Shown: piece after piece, positions 8,589 to 16,710 of the stretch
Layout of the letters: every line of letters begins with the position of its first letter
How positions within the stretch are numbered: position 1 is the first letter of the stretch
NCBI RefSeq assembly: GCF_030158565.1
Contig: NZ_JAOASQ010000028.1
Span: 1-58,013, forward strand
Length of the DNA stretch: 58,013 nt
DNA from: Limnohabitans sp.
GTDB taxonomy: Bacteria; Pseudomonadota; Gammaproteobacteria; Burkholderiales; Burkholderiaceae_C
Direction of reading: 5' to 3'
Program-made: the position numbers and the translations under genes
Notes under the pieces: model-generated
Told to the model about the DNA's origin: nothing
What the model saw: only the letters and a program-made list of their open reading frames with translations
Database searches by the model: none

Positions 8589-9254
8589 TCAGGGCGCGTT
8601 GTCGCTGTAGGCCGCGGTCAACGACTGCAGGTGCGCTTGCAGTTGTGGGCTGGCCATGTAGGGCGTCAGCAAGGCCAGCACGTGTTTGGCGCCTCGGCTC
8701 AAGGCCAGGCTGGCACTGGCGGGCTCCAGCGCTTGGCGCGGGTTGCGCACGTATTCGTAGCTGAGCCAGTAGGTGGCCATCACCGACATGCTGGCCGAGA
8801 GCGTCTCGACGCTGTCGGGGTCGATGCGCATCAAGCCTGCAGCGGCCAACGATTCGAGCAATTGCCTGAATGCCTGAGTCTTGCGCTCCAGCACGGCATG
8901 GAAATGGGTTTCCAGATGGCGGTTGCCCGATAAAAGGTTGTTCAAGTCGCGGTACAGGAAACGGTGGTTCCAGACCTGTTCAAACAGCGAATGCAAAAAG
9001 AACCAGGCATCTTCTACGTCGCGCACATCGGCAGCCGCATCGAGCAGGCCCAGCATGGCGGCTTCGTAGCCGTCAAACAGGTGGTTGACCAGCGCGTCCT
9101 TGGATGGGAAGTGGTAGTACAGATTGCCCGGGCTGATGTTCAGCTCGGCCGAGATCAGCGTGGTCGAGACATTGGGCTCGCCAAAGCGGTTGAACAGCTC
9201 CAGCGTGACTTCGGCGATGCGCTGGGCGGTGCGGCGTGGGGCTTTCTTGGCCAT
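8589..9254 (-). CDS. TetR-family regulator, PhaD-like
   Basis: A 221-aa one-component regulator. The N-terminal helix-turn-helix runs through residues 10-55 and ends with the recognition segment ISPGNLYYHFPSKDALVNHLFDGYE. The C-terminal half is an all-helical ligand domain. It follows a phasin gene on the same strand with an 19-bp gap. In Pseudomonas the TetR-type protein PhaD controls the adjacent phasin genes phaF and phaI, so control of polyhydroxyalkanoate granule proteins is a reasonable inference. The effector is unknown. Confidence 0.8.
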   Translation of the reverse strand: MAKKAPRRTAQRIAEVTLELFNRFGEPNVSTTLISAELNISPGNLYYHFPSKDALVNHLFDGYEAAMLGLLDAAADVRDVEDAWFFLHSLFEQVWNHRFLYRDLNNLLSGNRHLETHFHAVLERKTQAFRQLLESLAAAGLMRIDPDSVETLSASMSVMATYWLSYEYVRNPRQALEPASASLALSRGAKHVLALLTPYMASPQLQAHLQSLTAAYSDNAP

Positions 9255-9273
9255 GCGGGTCGGCAGCGAAGGC

Positions 9274-9801
9274 TCAGGCTTGGCGCGGTGTGCGGCGGGC
9301 CTTGGGTTGGGCGACCGATTTCGCAGGTGCTTTTGCCGGTGCTTTTGCCGGTGCTTTCACTGCGGCTTTGCTGGCAGGTTTGACGGCTTTGACCGCAGCG
9401 GGCGTTGCCGTGGCTTTGGCCAATTGGGCTTCCAGCTGAGCCACGCGCTCGGTCAGGGCTTGCAGGTCGTACAGCGTGGGCATGCCCAGGCGCTGCAGGG
9501 CTTTGGCCACGCGGTCTTCAAACAGGTGTTCCAGGCGGTCTACGCGCACGGTGGCTTGCTGGCCGAAGTCGCTGGCCAAATGGGTCAATCGTTCGGTGGC
9601 TTCGTGCAGGCGCTGCTGGGCTTCGGCCTGGCTTTTGCGCTGGAAGGCCAGGCCATCGTTGACCAGGGCCTCGATGGCTTTGCTGCCTTGCTCTTGCGCT
9701 TTGGCCATGGCACCCAGACCGGCCAGCCAGATTTGGTGGGTGGGGGCGGGGGCTGCAGTGTTGTCTGCTGCGGACTTGTCAGAGGCGGTGGATTTGGCCA
9801 T
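9274..9801 (-). CDS. Phasin (polyhydroxyalkanoate granule-associated protein) with histone-like tail
   Basis: A 175-aa protein with an N-terminal phasin domain. IWLAGLGAMAKAQEQGSKAI starts near residue 24 and is followed by an amphipathic helix up to about 125. The C-terminal 45 residues are Ala-Lys-Pro rich (AVKAPAKAPAKAPAK and similar), like the DNA-binding tail of PhaF. Such proteins coat polyhydroxyalkanoate granules and link them to the nucleoid. A TetR gene follows in the same direction. The gene is divergent from rfbD with 145 bp between them. Confidence 0.85.
   Translation of the reverse strand: MAKSTASDKSAADNTAAPAPTHQIWLAGLGAMAKAQEQGSKAIEALVNDGLAFQRKSQAEAQQRLHEATERLTHLASDFGQQATVRVDRLEHLFEDRVAKALQRLGMPTLYDLQALTERVAQLEAQLAKATATPAAVKAVKPASKAAVKAPAKAPAKAPAKSVAQPKARRTPRQA
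9326..9361 (-). repeat. 12-bp in-frame tandem repeat in the phasin tail
   Basis: GGTGCTTTTGCC (plus strand) occurs at 9326-9337 and again at 9338-9349, with a diverged third copy at 9350-9361. Each unit encodes one Lys-Ala-Pro-Ala step on the minus strand. The number of copies could vary between strains and change tail length without breaking the frame. Confidence 0.8.
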
Positions 9802-9946
9802 GCGATAACTCCTGATGGAGTCCAGACTTTAACCTGAGCCGCCGCGCATTGCTTCTAAAATCTGCGCATCGGCTGCCTGGCGTGGCCACTTCACGGCACC
9901 GAGCCTCAGCGACAAGCCCGGGGCACATTTCCTGGTTCAGGCTTTC

Positions 9947-10843
9947 ATGAAAATTCTTCTTCTCGGCAAAAACGGCCAGGTCGGCTGGGAGCTGCAACGC
10001 AGCCTGGCCCCCTTGGGTGAATTGATCGCGCTGGACCGTCACAGCACCCCACTGTGCGGCGACTTGTCCAAGCCAGAAGCCTTGGCGCAAACCGTGCGCG
10101 ATGTGCGCCCCGATGTGATCGTCAATGCCGCCGCCCACACCGCGGTGGACAAGGCCGAGTCCGAGCCCGATGTGGCCCGCACCTTGAACGCCGACGCGCC
10201 CGCAGCGCTGGCCCGTGCGGCCGCAGAAGTGGGGGCTTGGCTGGTGCATTACTCGACCGACTATGTGTTCAATGGCGAAGGCCAAACGCCTTGGCAAGAA
10301 AGCGATGCCACCGGCCCTTTGGGCGTTTACGGACAGACCAAGCTCGAGGGTGAGCAAGCCATTGCGGCCAGTGGCTGCAAGCATTTGATTTTTCGCACCA
10401 GCTGGGTTTATGCCGCACGCGGCGGCAACTTTGCCCGCACCATGCTGCGCTTGGCACAAGAGCGTGAGCGCCTGACGGTGATCGACGACCAGCGCGGCGC
10501 CCCCACGGGTGCAGACCTGATCGCCGATGTGTCGTCACACGCGATTCGTCAGGCCTTGGGCACGCAAGACGCCAGTCTGTCGGGCCTCTACCACCTGGTG
10601 GCCGCAGGCGAGACCAGCTGGCATGGCTATGCCGCGCATGCGATTGAGCGGGCGCGGCAGCTCAAGCCCGACGCCGCCTGGAAGGTGACCGAGATCGCAC
10701 CGGTGCCCACCTCGGCTTTCCCGACGCCTGCGCGCCGTCCTTTGAACTCGCGCTTGAACACGCAGCGTTTGCAGCAGGCCTTTGGCTTGACCTTGCCCGC
10801 CTGGCAGCAAGGCGTAGACCGTCTGCTGGCCGAGATGCTTTGA
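9947..10843 (+). CDS. rfbD: dTDP-4-dehydrorhamnose reductase
   Basis: Catalyses the last step of dTDP-L-rhamnose synthesis, NADPH-dependent reduction of dTDP-4-dehydrorhamnose. The extended SDR nucleotide motif GKNGQVGWEL is at residues 8-17. NAAAHTAVDKAE, the STDYVFNGEG segment and the catalytic YGQTKLEGE follow in the expected order, and 298 aa is normal. The other dTDP-rhamnose genes (rfbA, rfbB, rfbC) are not next to it, so it is separated from its usual operon. It is followed 71 bp later by argB, which seems functionally unrelated. Confidence 0.93.
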   Translation: MKILLLGKNGQVGWELQRSLAPLGELIALDRHSTPLCGDLSKPEALAQTVRDVRPDVIVNAAAHTAVDKAESEPDVARTLNADAPAALARAAAEVGAWLVHYSTDYVFNGEGQTPWQESDATGPLGVYGQTKLEGEQAIAASGCKHLIFRTSWVYAARGGNFARTMLRLAQERERLTVIDDQRGAPTGADLIADVSSHAIRQALGTQDASLSGLYHLVAAGETSWHGYAAHAIERARQLKPDAAWKVTEIAPVPTSAFPTPARRPLNSRLNTQRLQQAFGLTLPAWQQGVDRLLAEML

Positions 10844-10914
10844 GCGCTGAGAACCGCCCATCGCTTGCGGCACAATCCTTTCACCTTTCGATGTACTTTG
10901 ATACCTGACACCAC

Positions 10915-11814
10915 ATGACCGACACCACTGCAGCGCCTTCCGTTTCGCCCCGCGACCAAGCCCAGATCCTGGCGCAGGCCATGCCTTACATCCGCAAGTT
11001 CCACGGCAAGACGCTGGTCATCAAATACGGCGGCAACGCCATGACCGACCCGGCCTTGCAGCAAGCCTTTGCCGAAGACGTGGTGCTGCTCAAGCTGGTG
11101 GGCATGAACCCGGTGGTGGTGCACGGCGGCGGCCCGCAGATCGAAAATGCCTTGAGCCGTCTGGGCAAAAAAGGCGAGTTCATTCAAGGCATGCGCGTGA
11201 CCGACGCCGAGACCATGGAAGTGGTCGAGTGGGTGCTGGGCGGCGAAGTGCAGCAAGACATCGTGGGCATGATCAACCGCGCAGGCGGCAAGGCCGTGGG
11301 CCTCACAGGTCGCGACGGCGCCATGATCCGTGCCAAGAAATTGCGTCTGATCGATGCACAAGACCCGAGCAAAGAGCTGGATGTGGGCCAGGTGGGCGAC
11401 ATCGTGAGCATCGACCCGTCCATCCTCAAGGCGCTGCAAGACGATGCTTTCATCCCCGTGGTGAGCCCCATCGGTTTTGGCGAAAACAACGAGAGCTACA
11501 ACATCAACGCCGACGTGGTGGCGGCCAAGCTGGCCACCGTGCTGCAAGCCGAGAAGCTGCTCATGTTGACCAACATCCGTGGTGTGCTCGACAAAGAAGG
11601 TCAGCTGCTCACCGAGCTGACGCCCCACCGCATCGATGAGCTGTGCGCCGACGGCACCATCAGCGGCGGCATGATCCCCAAGATTGCTGGTGCATTGGAT
11701 GCGGCCAAGAGCGGCGTGAATGCGGTCCACATCATTGACGGCCGCGTGCCGCACGCCATGCTGCTCGAGGTCTTGTCCGAGCAAGCCTTTGGCACCATGA
11801 TCAAGAGCCGCTGA
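10915..11814 (+). CDS. argB: Acetylglutamate kinase
   Basis: Phosphorylates N-acetylglutamate in arginine synthesis. The amino-acid kinase motifs are clear: KYGGNAM near residues 37-43 binds phosphate, HGGGPQI near 66-72 binds substrate, and the C-terminal ISGGMIPKI segment is present. The length is 299 aa. The N-terminal extension of about 20 residues with an amphipathic helix is of the type seen in arginine-inhibited, hexameric enzymes; this is an inference. slmA follows 37 bp downstream on the same strand. Confidence 0.96.
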   Translation: MTDTTAAPSVSPRDQAQILAQAMPYIRKFHGKTLVIKYGGNAMTDPALQQAFAEDVVLLKLVGMNPVVVHGGGPQIENALSRLGKKGEFIQGMRVTDAETMEVVEWVLGGEVQQDIVGMINRAGGKAVGLTGRDGAMIRAKKLRLIDAQDPSKELDVGQVGDIVSIDPSILKALQDDAFIPVVSPIGFGENNESYNINADVVAAKLATVLQAEKLLMLTNIRGVLDKEGQLLTELTPHRIDELCADGTISGGMIPKIAGALDAAKSGVNAVHIIDGRVPHAMLLEVLSEQAFGTMIKSR

Positions 11815-11851
11815 AAACGGGTAGACGATAAAAACAAATTGAAGGGGAGAC

Positions 11852-12472
11852 ATGTCCGAGCACGAAGACAACAACGCCGAGGCGACCGAAGATGCGGCGC
11901 CCACACGCAAGCGCCCGCGTCCAGGTGAGCGCCGTTTGCAAATCTTGCAAACCCTGGCGGCCATGCTGGAGGCCCCCGGTGCCGAGCGTGTGACCACCGC
12001 CGGGTTGGCGGCCAAGATCGGTGTGAGCGAAGCGGCTTTGTACCGCCACTTTGCCAGCAAGGCCCAGATGTTTGAGGCCCTGATCGACTTTGTGGATCAG
12101 TCGGTGATCGGCTTGATCCGTCAGGTGACCGATCGCGAACCCGTGGGCCCCAACCAGGCCGCCCGCATCGTGGCTTTGCTTTTGCAGTTTGCAGAGAAGA
12201 ACCCGGGCATGTGTCGCGTCATGACCGGCGACGCGCTGGTGCTGGAGCACGAGCGCTTGCAAGAGCGCATCAACCTGCTGTTCGACAAGATCGAAGCGCA
12301 ACTGCGCCAGTCGCTCAAGGGGCTAACGACCGACACGCCGACGGCCGATGCCCAAGTGGCCGCGTCGATGCTGGTGGCCTTCATGCAAGGGCGCTTGCAG
12401 CGCTTTGCCCGCTCGGGTTTCAAGCGCTTGCCGTCAGAGCATTTGCAGGCGGCGCTGGCGCGGATCTTGTGA
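11852..12472 (+). CDS. slmA: Nucleoid occlusion factor SlmA (TetR family)
   Basis: A DNA-bound division inhibitor that blocks FtsZ assembly over the nucleoid. The 206-aa protein has a short acidic N-terminus, then a TetR helix-turn-helix with the SlmA-typical ITTAGLAAK/GVSEAALYRHF arrangement (here VTTAGLAAKIGVSEAALYRH). The FEALIDFVDQSV and LLLQFAEKNPGM segments of the FtsZ-binding domain follow. A strong GGGGAGA ribosome binding site precedes the ATG. The argB-slmA pairing is common in Burkholderiales. Confidence 0.92.
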   Translation: MSEHEDNNAEATEDAAPTRKRPRPGERRLQILQTLAAMLEAPGAERVTTAGLAAKIGVSEAALYRHFASKAQMFEALIDFVDQSVIGLIRQVTDREPVGPNQAARIVALLLQFAEKNPGMCRVMTGDALVLEHERLQERINLLFDKIEAQLRQSLKGLTTDTPTADAQVAASMLVAFMQGRLQRFARSGFKRLPSEHLQAALARIL

Positions 12473-12557
12473 TGCCTTGATCGGGTGTTTTTTCAGGTTG
12501 AAGCCATCGGCCTGTGAATTCAGACGGTAGGTCGCTGGCTTAAGCCTCGACAAAGTC

Positions 12558-13769
12558 TCACCAGTTCCACAAGGTCCCGTCGTGCTGCAGCCGGTTCACC
12601 GGCAAATAAGCCCGTTGGTACGGGTACTTGGCGGCCAGCTTTTCGTCGATGTCCACCCCGTGGCCTGGCGACTCGCCGCAGTGCATCATGCCGCGCTCAA
12701 AGCGATAGTCGTGCGGGAAGACCGAGAGCATTTTCTCGCTGTGCGGCATGTACTCCTGCACGCCGAAGTTGGGCACCCAGGTGTCAAAGTGCAGGGCCGC
12801 GCCCATGCACACCGGCGACAGGTCGGTCGCGCCGTGGCAGCCGGTGCGCACCTGGTAGAGGCTGGCCAAGTCGGCGATGCGCCGCAGGTGGGTGATGCCG
12901 CCCGCGTGGACCACGGTGGTGCGGATGTAGTCGATCAGCTGCTTTTCGATCAGCGTCTTGCAGTCCCAGATGCTGTTGAAAATCTCGCCCACTGCAATCG
13001 GCGTGGTGGTGTGGTGGCGTATCCACTGGAAGGCATCCTGGTTCTCGGCCGGCGTCGGGTCTTCCATCCAGAACAGGCGCACCGGCTCCAGCGCTTTGCC
13101 CAGTTGCCCCGCCTCGATGGGCGTTAAGCGGTGGTGCACGTCGTGCAGCAAATGGATGTCGGGGCCCACGGCTTCGCGCACGGCTTCAAACAGGCCGGGG
13201 GTGTGGCGCAAATACTTTTCGGTGCTCCAGTCGTGCTCGCTGGGCAGGCTCCCGTCGGCAGGCTCATACATGCGGTTCGCACCGCTCACGCCATAGACCT
13301 TGTTCAGACCCGGCACGCCGCTCTGGGCGCGGATGGCCAGGTAGCCTTCTTCCTTGTGGCGCAAAACTTCGTCCACCGTTTCGGCCGTGTCGCGGCCATT
13401 GGCGTGACCATAGACCATCACGCCTGTGCGGCTGCGCCCACCCAGCAGCTGGTACAGCGGCATGTTGGCCATCTTGGCCTTGATGTCCCACAGGGCGGTG
13501 TCCACGGCGGCAATGGCGCTCATGGTCACTGGGCCGCGCCGCCAGTAGGCGCCTTTGTAAAGGTATTGCCAAATGTCTTCGATCTGCTGCGGGTCGCGCC
13601 CAATCAGGCAGGGGATGACGTGCTCTTCGAGGTAGCTGACCACGGCCAGTTCGCGGCCGTTGAGCGTGGCGTCGCCGATACCGTACACGCCTTGGTCGGT
13701 CTCCATCTTGAGGGTGACGAAGTTGCGGCCAGGGCTGCAGACGATGACGCGGGCGGCGGTGATTTTCAT
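12558..13769 (-). CDS. manD: D-mannonate dehydratase, ManD type (enolase superfamily)
   Basis: Predicted to dehydrate D-mannonate to 2-keto-3-deoxy-D-gluconate. The N-terminal capping domain begins [18 protein letters not shown] and the barrel contains [28 protein letters not shown] and AVGEIFNSI, the ManD order of metal and acid-base residues. At 403 aa it has the family length. The ATG at 13769 has GGGAGAC just upstream; the open frame continues further upstream but without similarity. It starts 17 bp after a fructuronate/mannitol dehydrogenase gene. Some ManD-like proteins act weakly or on gluconate, so the substrate is probable but not certain. Confidence 0.88.
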   Translation of the reverse strand: MKITAARVIVCSPGRNFVTLKMETDQGVYGIGDATLNGRELAVVSYLEEHVIPCLIGRDPQQIEDIWQYLYKGAYWRRGPVTMSAIAAVDTALWDIKAKMANMPLYQLLGGRSRTGVMVYGHANGRDTAETVDEVLRHKEEGYLAIRAQSGVPGLNKVYGVSGANRMYEPADGSLPSEHDWSTEKYLRHTPGLFEAVREAVGPDIHLLHDVHHRLTPIEAGQLGKALEPVRLFWMEDPTPAENQDAFQWIRHHTTTPIAVGEIFNSIWDCKTLIEKQLIDYIRTTVVHAGGITHLRRIADLASLYQVRTGCHGATDLSPVCMGAALHFDTWVPNFGVQEYMPHSEKMLSVFPHDYRFERGMMHCGESPGHGVDIDEKLAAKYPYQRAYLPVNRLQHDGTLWNW

Positions 13770-13786
13770 GGCGCGGTCTCCCGTGT

Positions 13787-15190
13787 TCAGGCTTCTTGTT
13801 GCAGCAGTTGCTGGATGGCCGCGTCCACGCCGTGCTGCAGGACTTGCTGGTGCCAGTGCGTCACGCGGGCGGTCCAAGCGACGTTGCCAGGCAGGGCCTT
13901 GCCCCACAGGTCTTCGCGGGCCAACAGGGCGCGCACGCAGGCTTCGGGCTCTGCGCGTTGGGTGGCGCCAATGGCCATCAGGCTTTCGGCTTGCGGGTCG
14001 TTCAGGGCATAGGCCTGGCCTTGCTCGTCCACGCCCAGCGTGTAGCGCAAAAAGACGGCTGCGGCCAGCGCGTGGTGTTCAAACGAAGCGCCTTGCGCGA
14101 TTTGCCCGAGCACCGAGGGCGGCCAGCGCTGCGGAATTTTTTGTGAGCTGTCGGTGGCGATCTGGTGCACGCTGTGCTTCAGATACGGGTTGCCAAAGCG
14201 CGCGATCAGCGCGTCGCGGTAGTCGGCCCAGTCGCTGCGACTCAGGTGCGGCGCGACTTCGCGGCTCATCAAGCGGTACACAAATTCTCGGATGTGCGGC
14301 TCACCGATGCAGCTGGCGATGAAAGGCCTGCCGGTCACCGCGCCCATCAGCGCCATGGCCGAGTGGCTGCCGTTGAGCATGCGCAGCTTGGCTTCCTCGT
14401 AGCTGTGCACATCGCTTGTCACGCGCACACCAGCGCTTTGCAGCAGTGCGGCGTCTGCCGGCTCGGCAAAACGGTCTTCGATCACCCATTCCCAAAAGCC
14501 TTCGGTGCTCAGAGCGCATTGGTCTTGAACGCCCAAGGCCTCTTGCGCTGCGGTCATCACCTCGGGCGTGGCGGCGGGCACGATGCGGTCCACCATGCTG
14601 CAAGGAAAGGCGCAGTGCGCGTCCAGCCAGCGCAGCACGTCGGCGTCTTGTGCAGTGGCCGCCGCTTTGACCAAGGCCTGCAGCTTGTGGCCGTTGCCTT
14701 GCAGGTTGTCGCATGAGGCGATGGTGATGCCCGGCAGACCCGCTTGCTGGCGCAGACGCAAGCTGTCCAGCAGCAGTTGCGCCAAGGCCGGTGTGTAGCC
14801 CTTTTCGGTCACGGTGAGCGTGACCCAGCGGGTGCTGTGTGCGGCGATGGCTTGCACCACGGCATCACGCTCGGTGGCGGCCACGTTGGTGCGCCACAGC
14901 GCCCCGGGCACTTGCCATTGCACGCCTTGCCCGTCGGCAATGCGCACGGCATACAGGCCGTCTTGTGCTTTGAGTTGGTTGACCAAGTCGGGCCGTGTCA
15001 TGCCCACACCGTGGATGCCCCAGCGCGTGTCGCCACCGGCCAGTAGCTGGTCAAACACCATGGCTTGGTGGGCTCGGTGAAAGGCGCCTAACCCAAGGTG
15101 CAGCACGCCAGGGACGTGGGTCGTGCGGTCATACGCAGGGGGGTGGATGGACGCGGGCAGCGATGGCAGTGTGCTGGCAGAGAGGTTCAT
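13787..15190 (-). CDS. Mannitol dehydrogenase family protein, probable fructuronate (or tagaturonate) reductase
   Basis: A 467-aa NAD-dependent polyol/aldonate dehydrogenase. The N-terminal motif [12 protein letters not shown] near residue 33 and the active-site stretch [16 protein letters not shown] around residue 270 identify the long-chain mannitol dehydrogenase family. The adjacent ManD suggests conversion of D-fructuronate to D-mannonate (UxuB role). An altronate-dehydratase family gene in the same cluster means tagaturonate reductase (UxaB role) is also possible, and D-mannitol or D-arabitol oxidation cannot be ruled out. No uronate isomerase gene (uxaC) is in the window. Confidence 0.82.
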   Translation of the reverse strand: MNLSASTLPSLPASIHPPAYDRTTHVPGVLHLGLGAFHRAHQAMVFDQLLAGGDTRWGIHGVGMTRPDLVNQLKAQDGLYAVRIADGQGVQWQVPGALWRTNVAATERDAVVQAIAAHSTRWVTLTVTEKGYTPALAQLLLDSLRLRQQAGLPGITIASCDNLQGNGHKLQALVKAAATAQDADVLRWLDAHCAFPCSMVDRIVPAATPEVMTAAQEALGVQDQCALSTEGFWEWVIEDRFAEPADAALLQSAGVRVTSDVHSYEEAKLRMLNGSHSAMALMGAVTGRPFIASCIGEPHIREFVYRLMSREVAPHLSRSDWADYRDALIARFGNPYLKHSVHQIATDSSQKIPQRWPPSVLGQIAQGASFEHHALAAAVFLRYTLGVDEQGQAYALNDPQAESLMAIGATQRAEPEACVRALLAREDLWGKALPGNVAWTARVTHWHQQVLQHGVDAAIQQLLQQEA

Positions 15191-15262
15191 GGTGCAGGTC
15201 AGTGTGCTGGGTGGACTTGGATCAGGGCTGTTGAGGGATGGTTGTCGTCACGGTGAATCTTT

Positions 15263-15353
15263 GTCATACCGGACTTGATCCGGTATCCACGGTCGTTGAA
15301 GGCATGGACCCCGGATCAAGTCCGGGGTGACAGGGGGTAATCAAGTCCGGGGA
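15263..15353. repeat. Composite palindromic element, copy 3, with a fragment reaching into the ldh gene end
   Basis: The full copy at 15263-15331 starts GTCATACCGGACTTGATCC and ends CCGGGGTGAC. A separate right-arm fragment, ATCAAGTCCGGGG, follows at 15339-15351. On the minus strand this fragment encodes the last residues and the stop codon of the Ldh-family gene. Confidence 0.85.
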
Positions 15354-16402
15354 GATCGCTGCAATTTTTTCTCAGACGCCTCAATCTCTGCCCAAGTGGC
15401 GTCGTCGATCCAGATGCCGTTTTGTTCGCGGTCGGCGCGTGCCGTGCGTTCGGGCTCGCCTGCCAGCTTGACGCCATCGCTGCCGGGCGCGTCGGGGCTT
15501 TGGCGCAGCCAGTCGGCAAAGGCCTGGGCTTCTTGCTCAAACATCGCTTGTGTGCCCAGGCGGACCGGGTCGATCAGCATCGTCAACATGCCGTTGAGCA
15601 CCGCGCGTTGCTGGTCGGCTTCACGGTGCCAGGTGCCGCCACCGGTCAGCGCGCCGCCCAACAATTCGCAGGCCATGGCCATGCCAAATCCTTTGTGGTC
15701 CCCAAAGGGCATGAGTGCGCCAAACAGGCCGTTGGACTGCGGCACCACCACCACGCCGGGGTCGGTGGTGGGGTGGCCGTGTTCGTCGATCAAATAGCCG
15801 GGCGGCACTTGCTCGCCCTTGTTGTGGGCCACGCGCATCTTCCCTTGCGCCACGCGGCTGGTGGCGAAGTCGAGCACAAAGGGTGCGCGGCTGCCCATGG
15901 GCACGCCGATGCAACAAGGGTTGGTGCCAAAACGCCCATCGCCACCGCCAAAGGGCGCGACCACGGGGCGTGAGAGCACGTTCACAAAATGCACCGACAC
16001 CAGGCCTTGCGCCACCGCCATTTCGGCAAAGTGGCCAATGCGCCCCAGGTGGTGTGATCGGCTCAGGGCCACGGTGCACACACCGTGTTGCTTGGCGCGC
16101 TCAATGCCCATCTGCATGGCCTGCACGCCAGTGATTTGGCCGTAGCCGCGCTGGCCGTCGAGGTTCAGCAGTGGGCCGGTGTCCAGCAAGACCTTGACGC
16201 CCGTGTTGGGCGACAGCCCCCCTTCGAGCACCGCGTCCACATAGCGCGGCACCATGCCCACGCCGTGCGAGTCGTGACCGCTCAGGTTGGCCATGACCAG
16301 GTTGTCGGCCACTTGCGCAGCTTCGGCCGGGGTGCTGCCCGCTTGTTTAATGATGCGGGCGACTTTGGTGCGCAGATCAGCAGCTTGAATGCATTGGCTC
16401 AT
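15341..16402 (-). CDS. Ldh-family NAD(P)-dependent 2-hydroxyacid oxidoreductase (malate/L-lactate dehydrogenase type)
   Basis: A 353-aa member of the malate/L-lactate/ureidoglycolate dehydrogenase family (YbiC-like), distinct from classic Rossmann LDH. The catalytic His region GHDSHGVGMVPRY is at residues 42-54, SRSHHLGRIGHFAE near 115-128, and the family pattern GTNPCCIGVP near 162. The start at 16402 has AAGGATC upstream. In this cluster it may oxidise the 2-hydroxyacid released by sugar-acid cleavage, such as lactate or glycerate; this is inferred. Its 3' end is formed by repeat-derived sequence, which may have altered the native C-terminus. Confidence 0.85.
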   Translation of the reverse strand: MSQCIQAADLRTKVARIIKQAGSTPAEAAQVADNLVMANLSGHDSHGVGMVPRYVDAVLEGGLSPNTGVKVLLDTGPLLNLDGQRGYGQITGVQAMQMGIERAKQHGVCTVALSRSHHLGRIGHFAEMAVAQGLVSVHFVNVLSRPVVAPFGGGDGRFGTNPCCIGVPMGSRAPFVLDFATSRVAQGKMRVAHNKGEQVPPGYLIDEHGHPTTDPGVVVVPQSNGLFGALMPFGDHKGFGMAMACELLGGALTGGGTWHREADQQRAVLNGMLTMLIDPVRLGTQAMFEQEAQAFADWLRQSPDAPGSDGVKLAGEPERTARADREQNGIWIDDATWAEIEASEKKLQRSPRT

Positions 16403-16432
16403 GATGATCCTTATCGGTCGTTGGGTTTTTTC

Positions 16433-16690
16433 TTGTCACACCGGGCTTGAGCCTGGGGCTAGTGGGTTGTCACCCTGGGCTTGAGTCTGGGGCTAGTGAG
16501 TTGTCACCCCGGGCTTGACCCGGGGTCCATCTTGGGTTTTTTTGGGGGCGGTCGGTCAACATGGATCCCGGATCAAGTCCGGGATGACACATTGGAGTCC
16601 GGGATGACACATTGGAATCCGGGATGACAAATTGCAATCTGGGACGACAAATTGGATTCCGGGATGACAAATGGATGGTTGGGATGACAA
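16433..16690. repeat. Composite palindromic element, copy 4, flanked by 34-bp and 20-bp tandem arrays
   Basis: This fills the 308-bp gap between ldh and uxaA. On the left, units start at 16433, 16467 and 16501 (period 34 bp). The composite element is at 16503-16588: a left hairpin to 16528, a centre of about 34 nt, and a right hairpin from 16563. On the right, units start at 16581, 16601, 16621, 16641, 16661 and 16681 (period 20 bp), each beginning GGGATGACA or GGGACGACA. No gene is visible in the gap. Confidence 0.9.
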
Positions 16691-16710
16691 GGGGAGGGCC
16701 CACATCCCAT

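Noticed and set aside
16433..16690. A CRISPR array
   Set aside because: Units are 20 and 34 bp and directly adjoin one another with no unique spacers, they derive from a palindromic repeat, and no cas genes are present.
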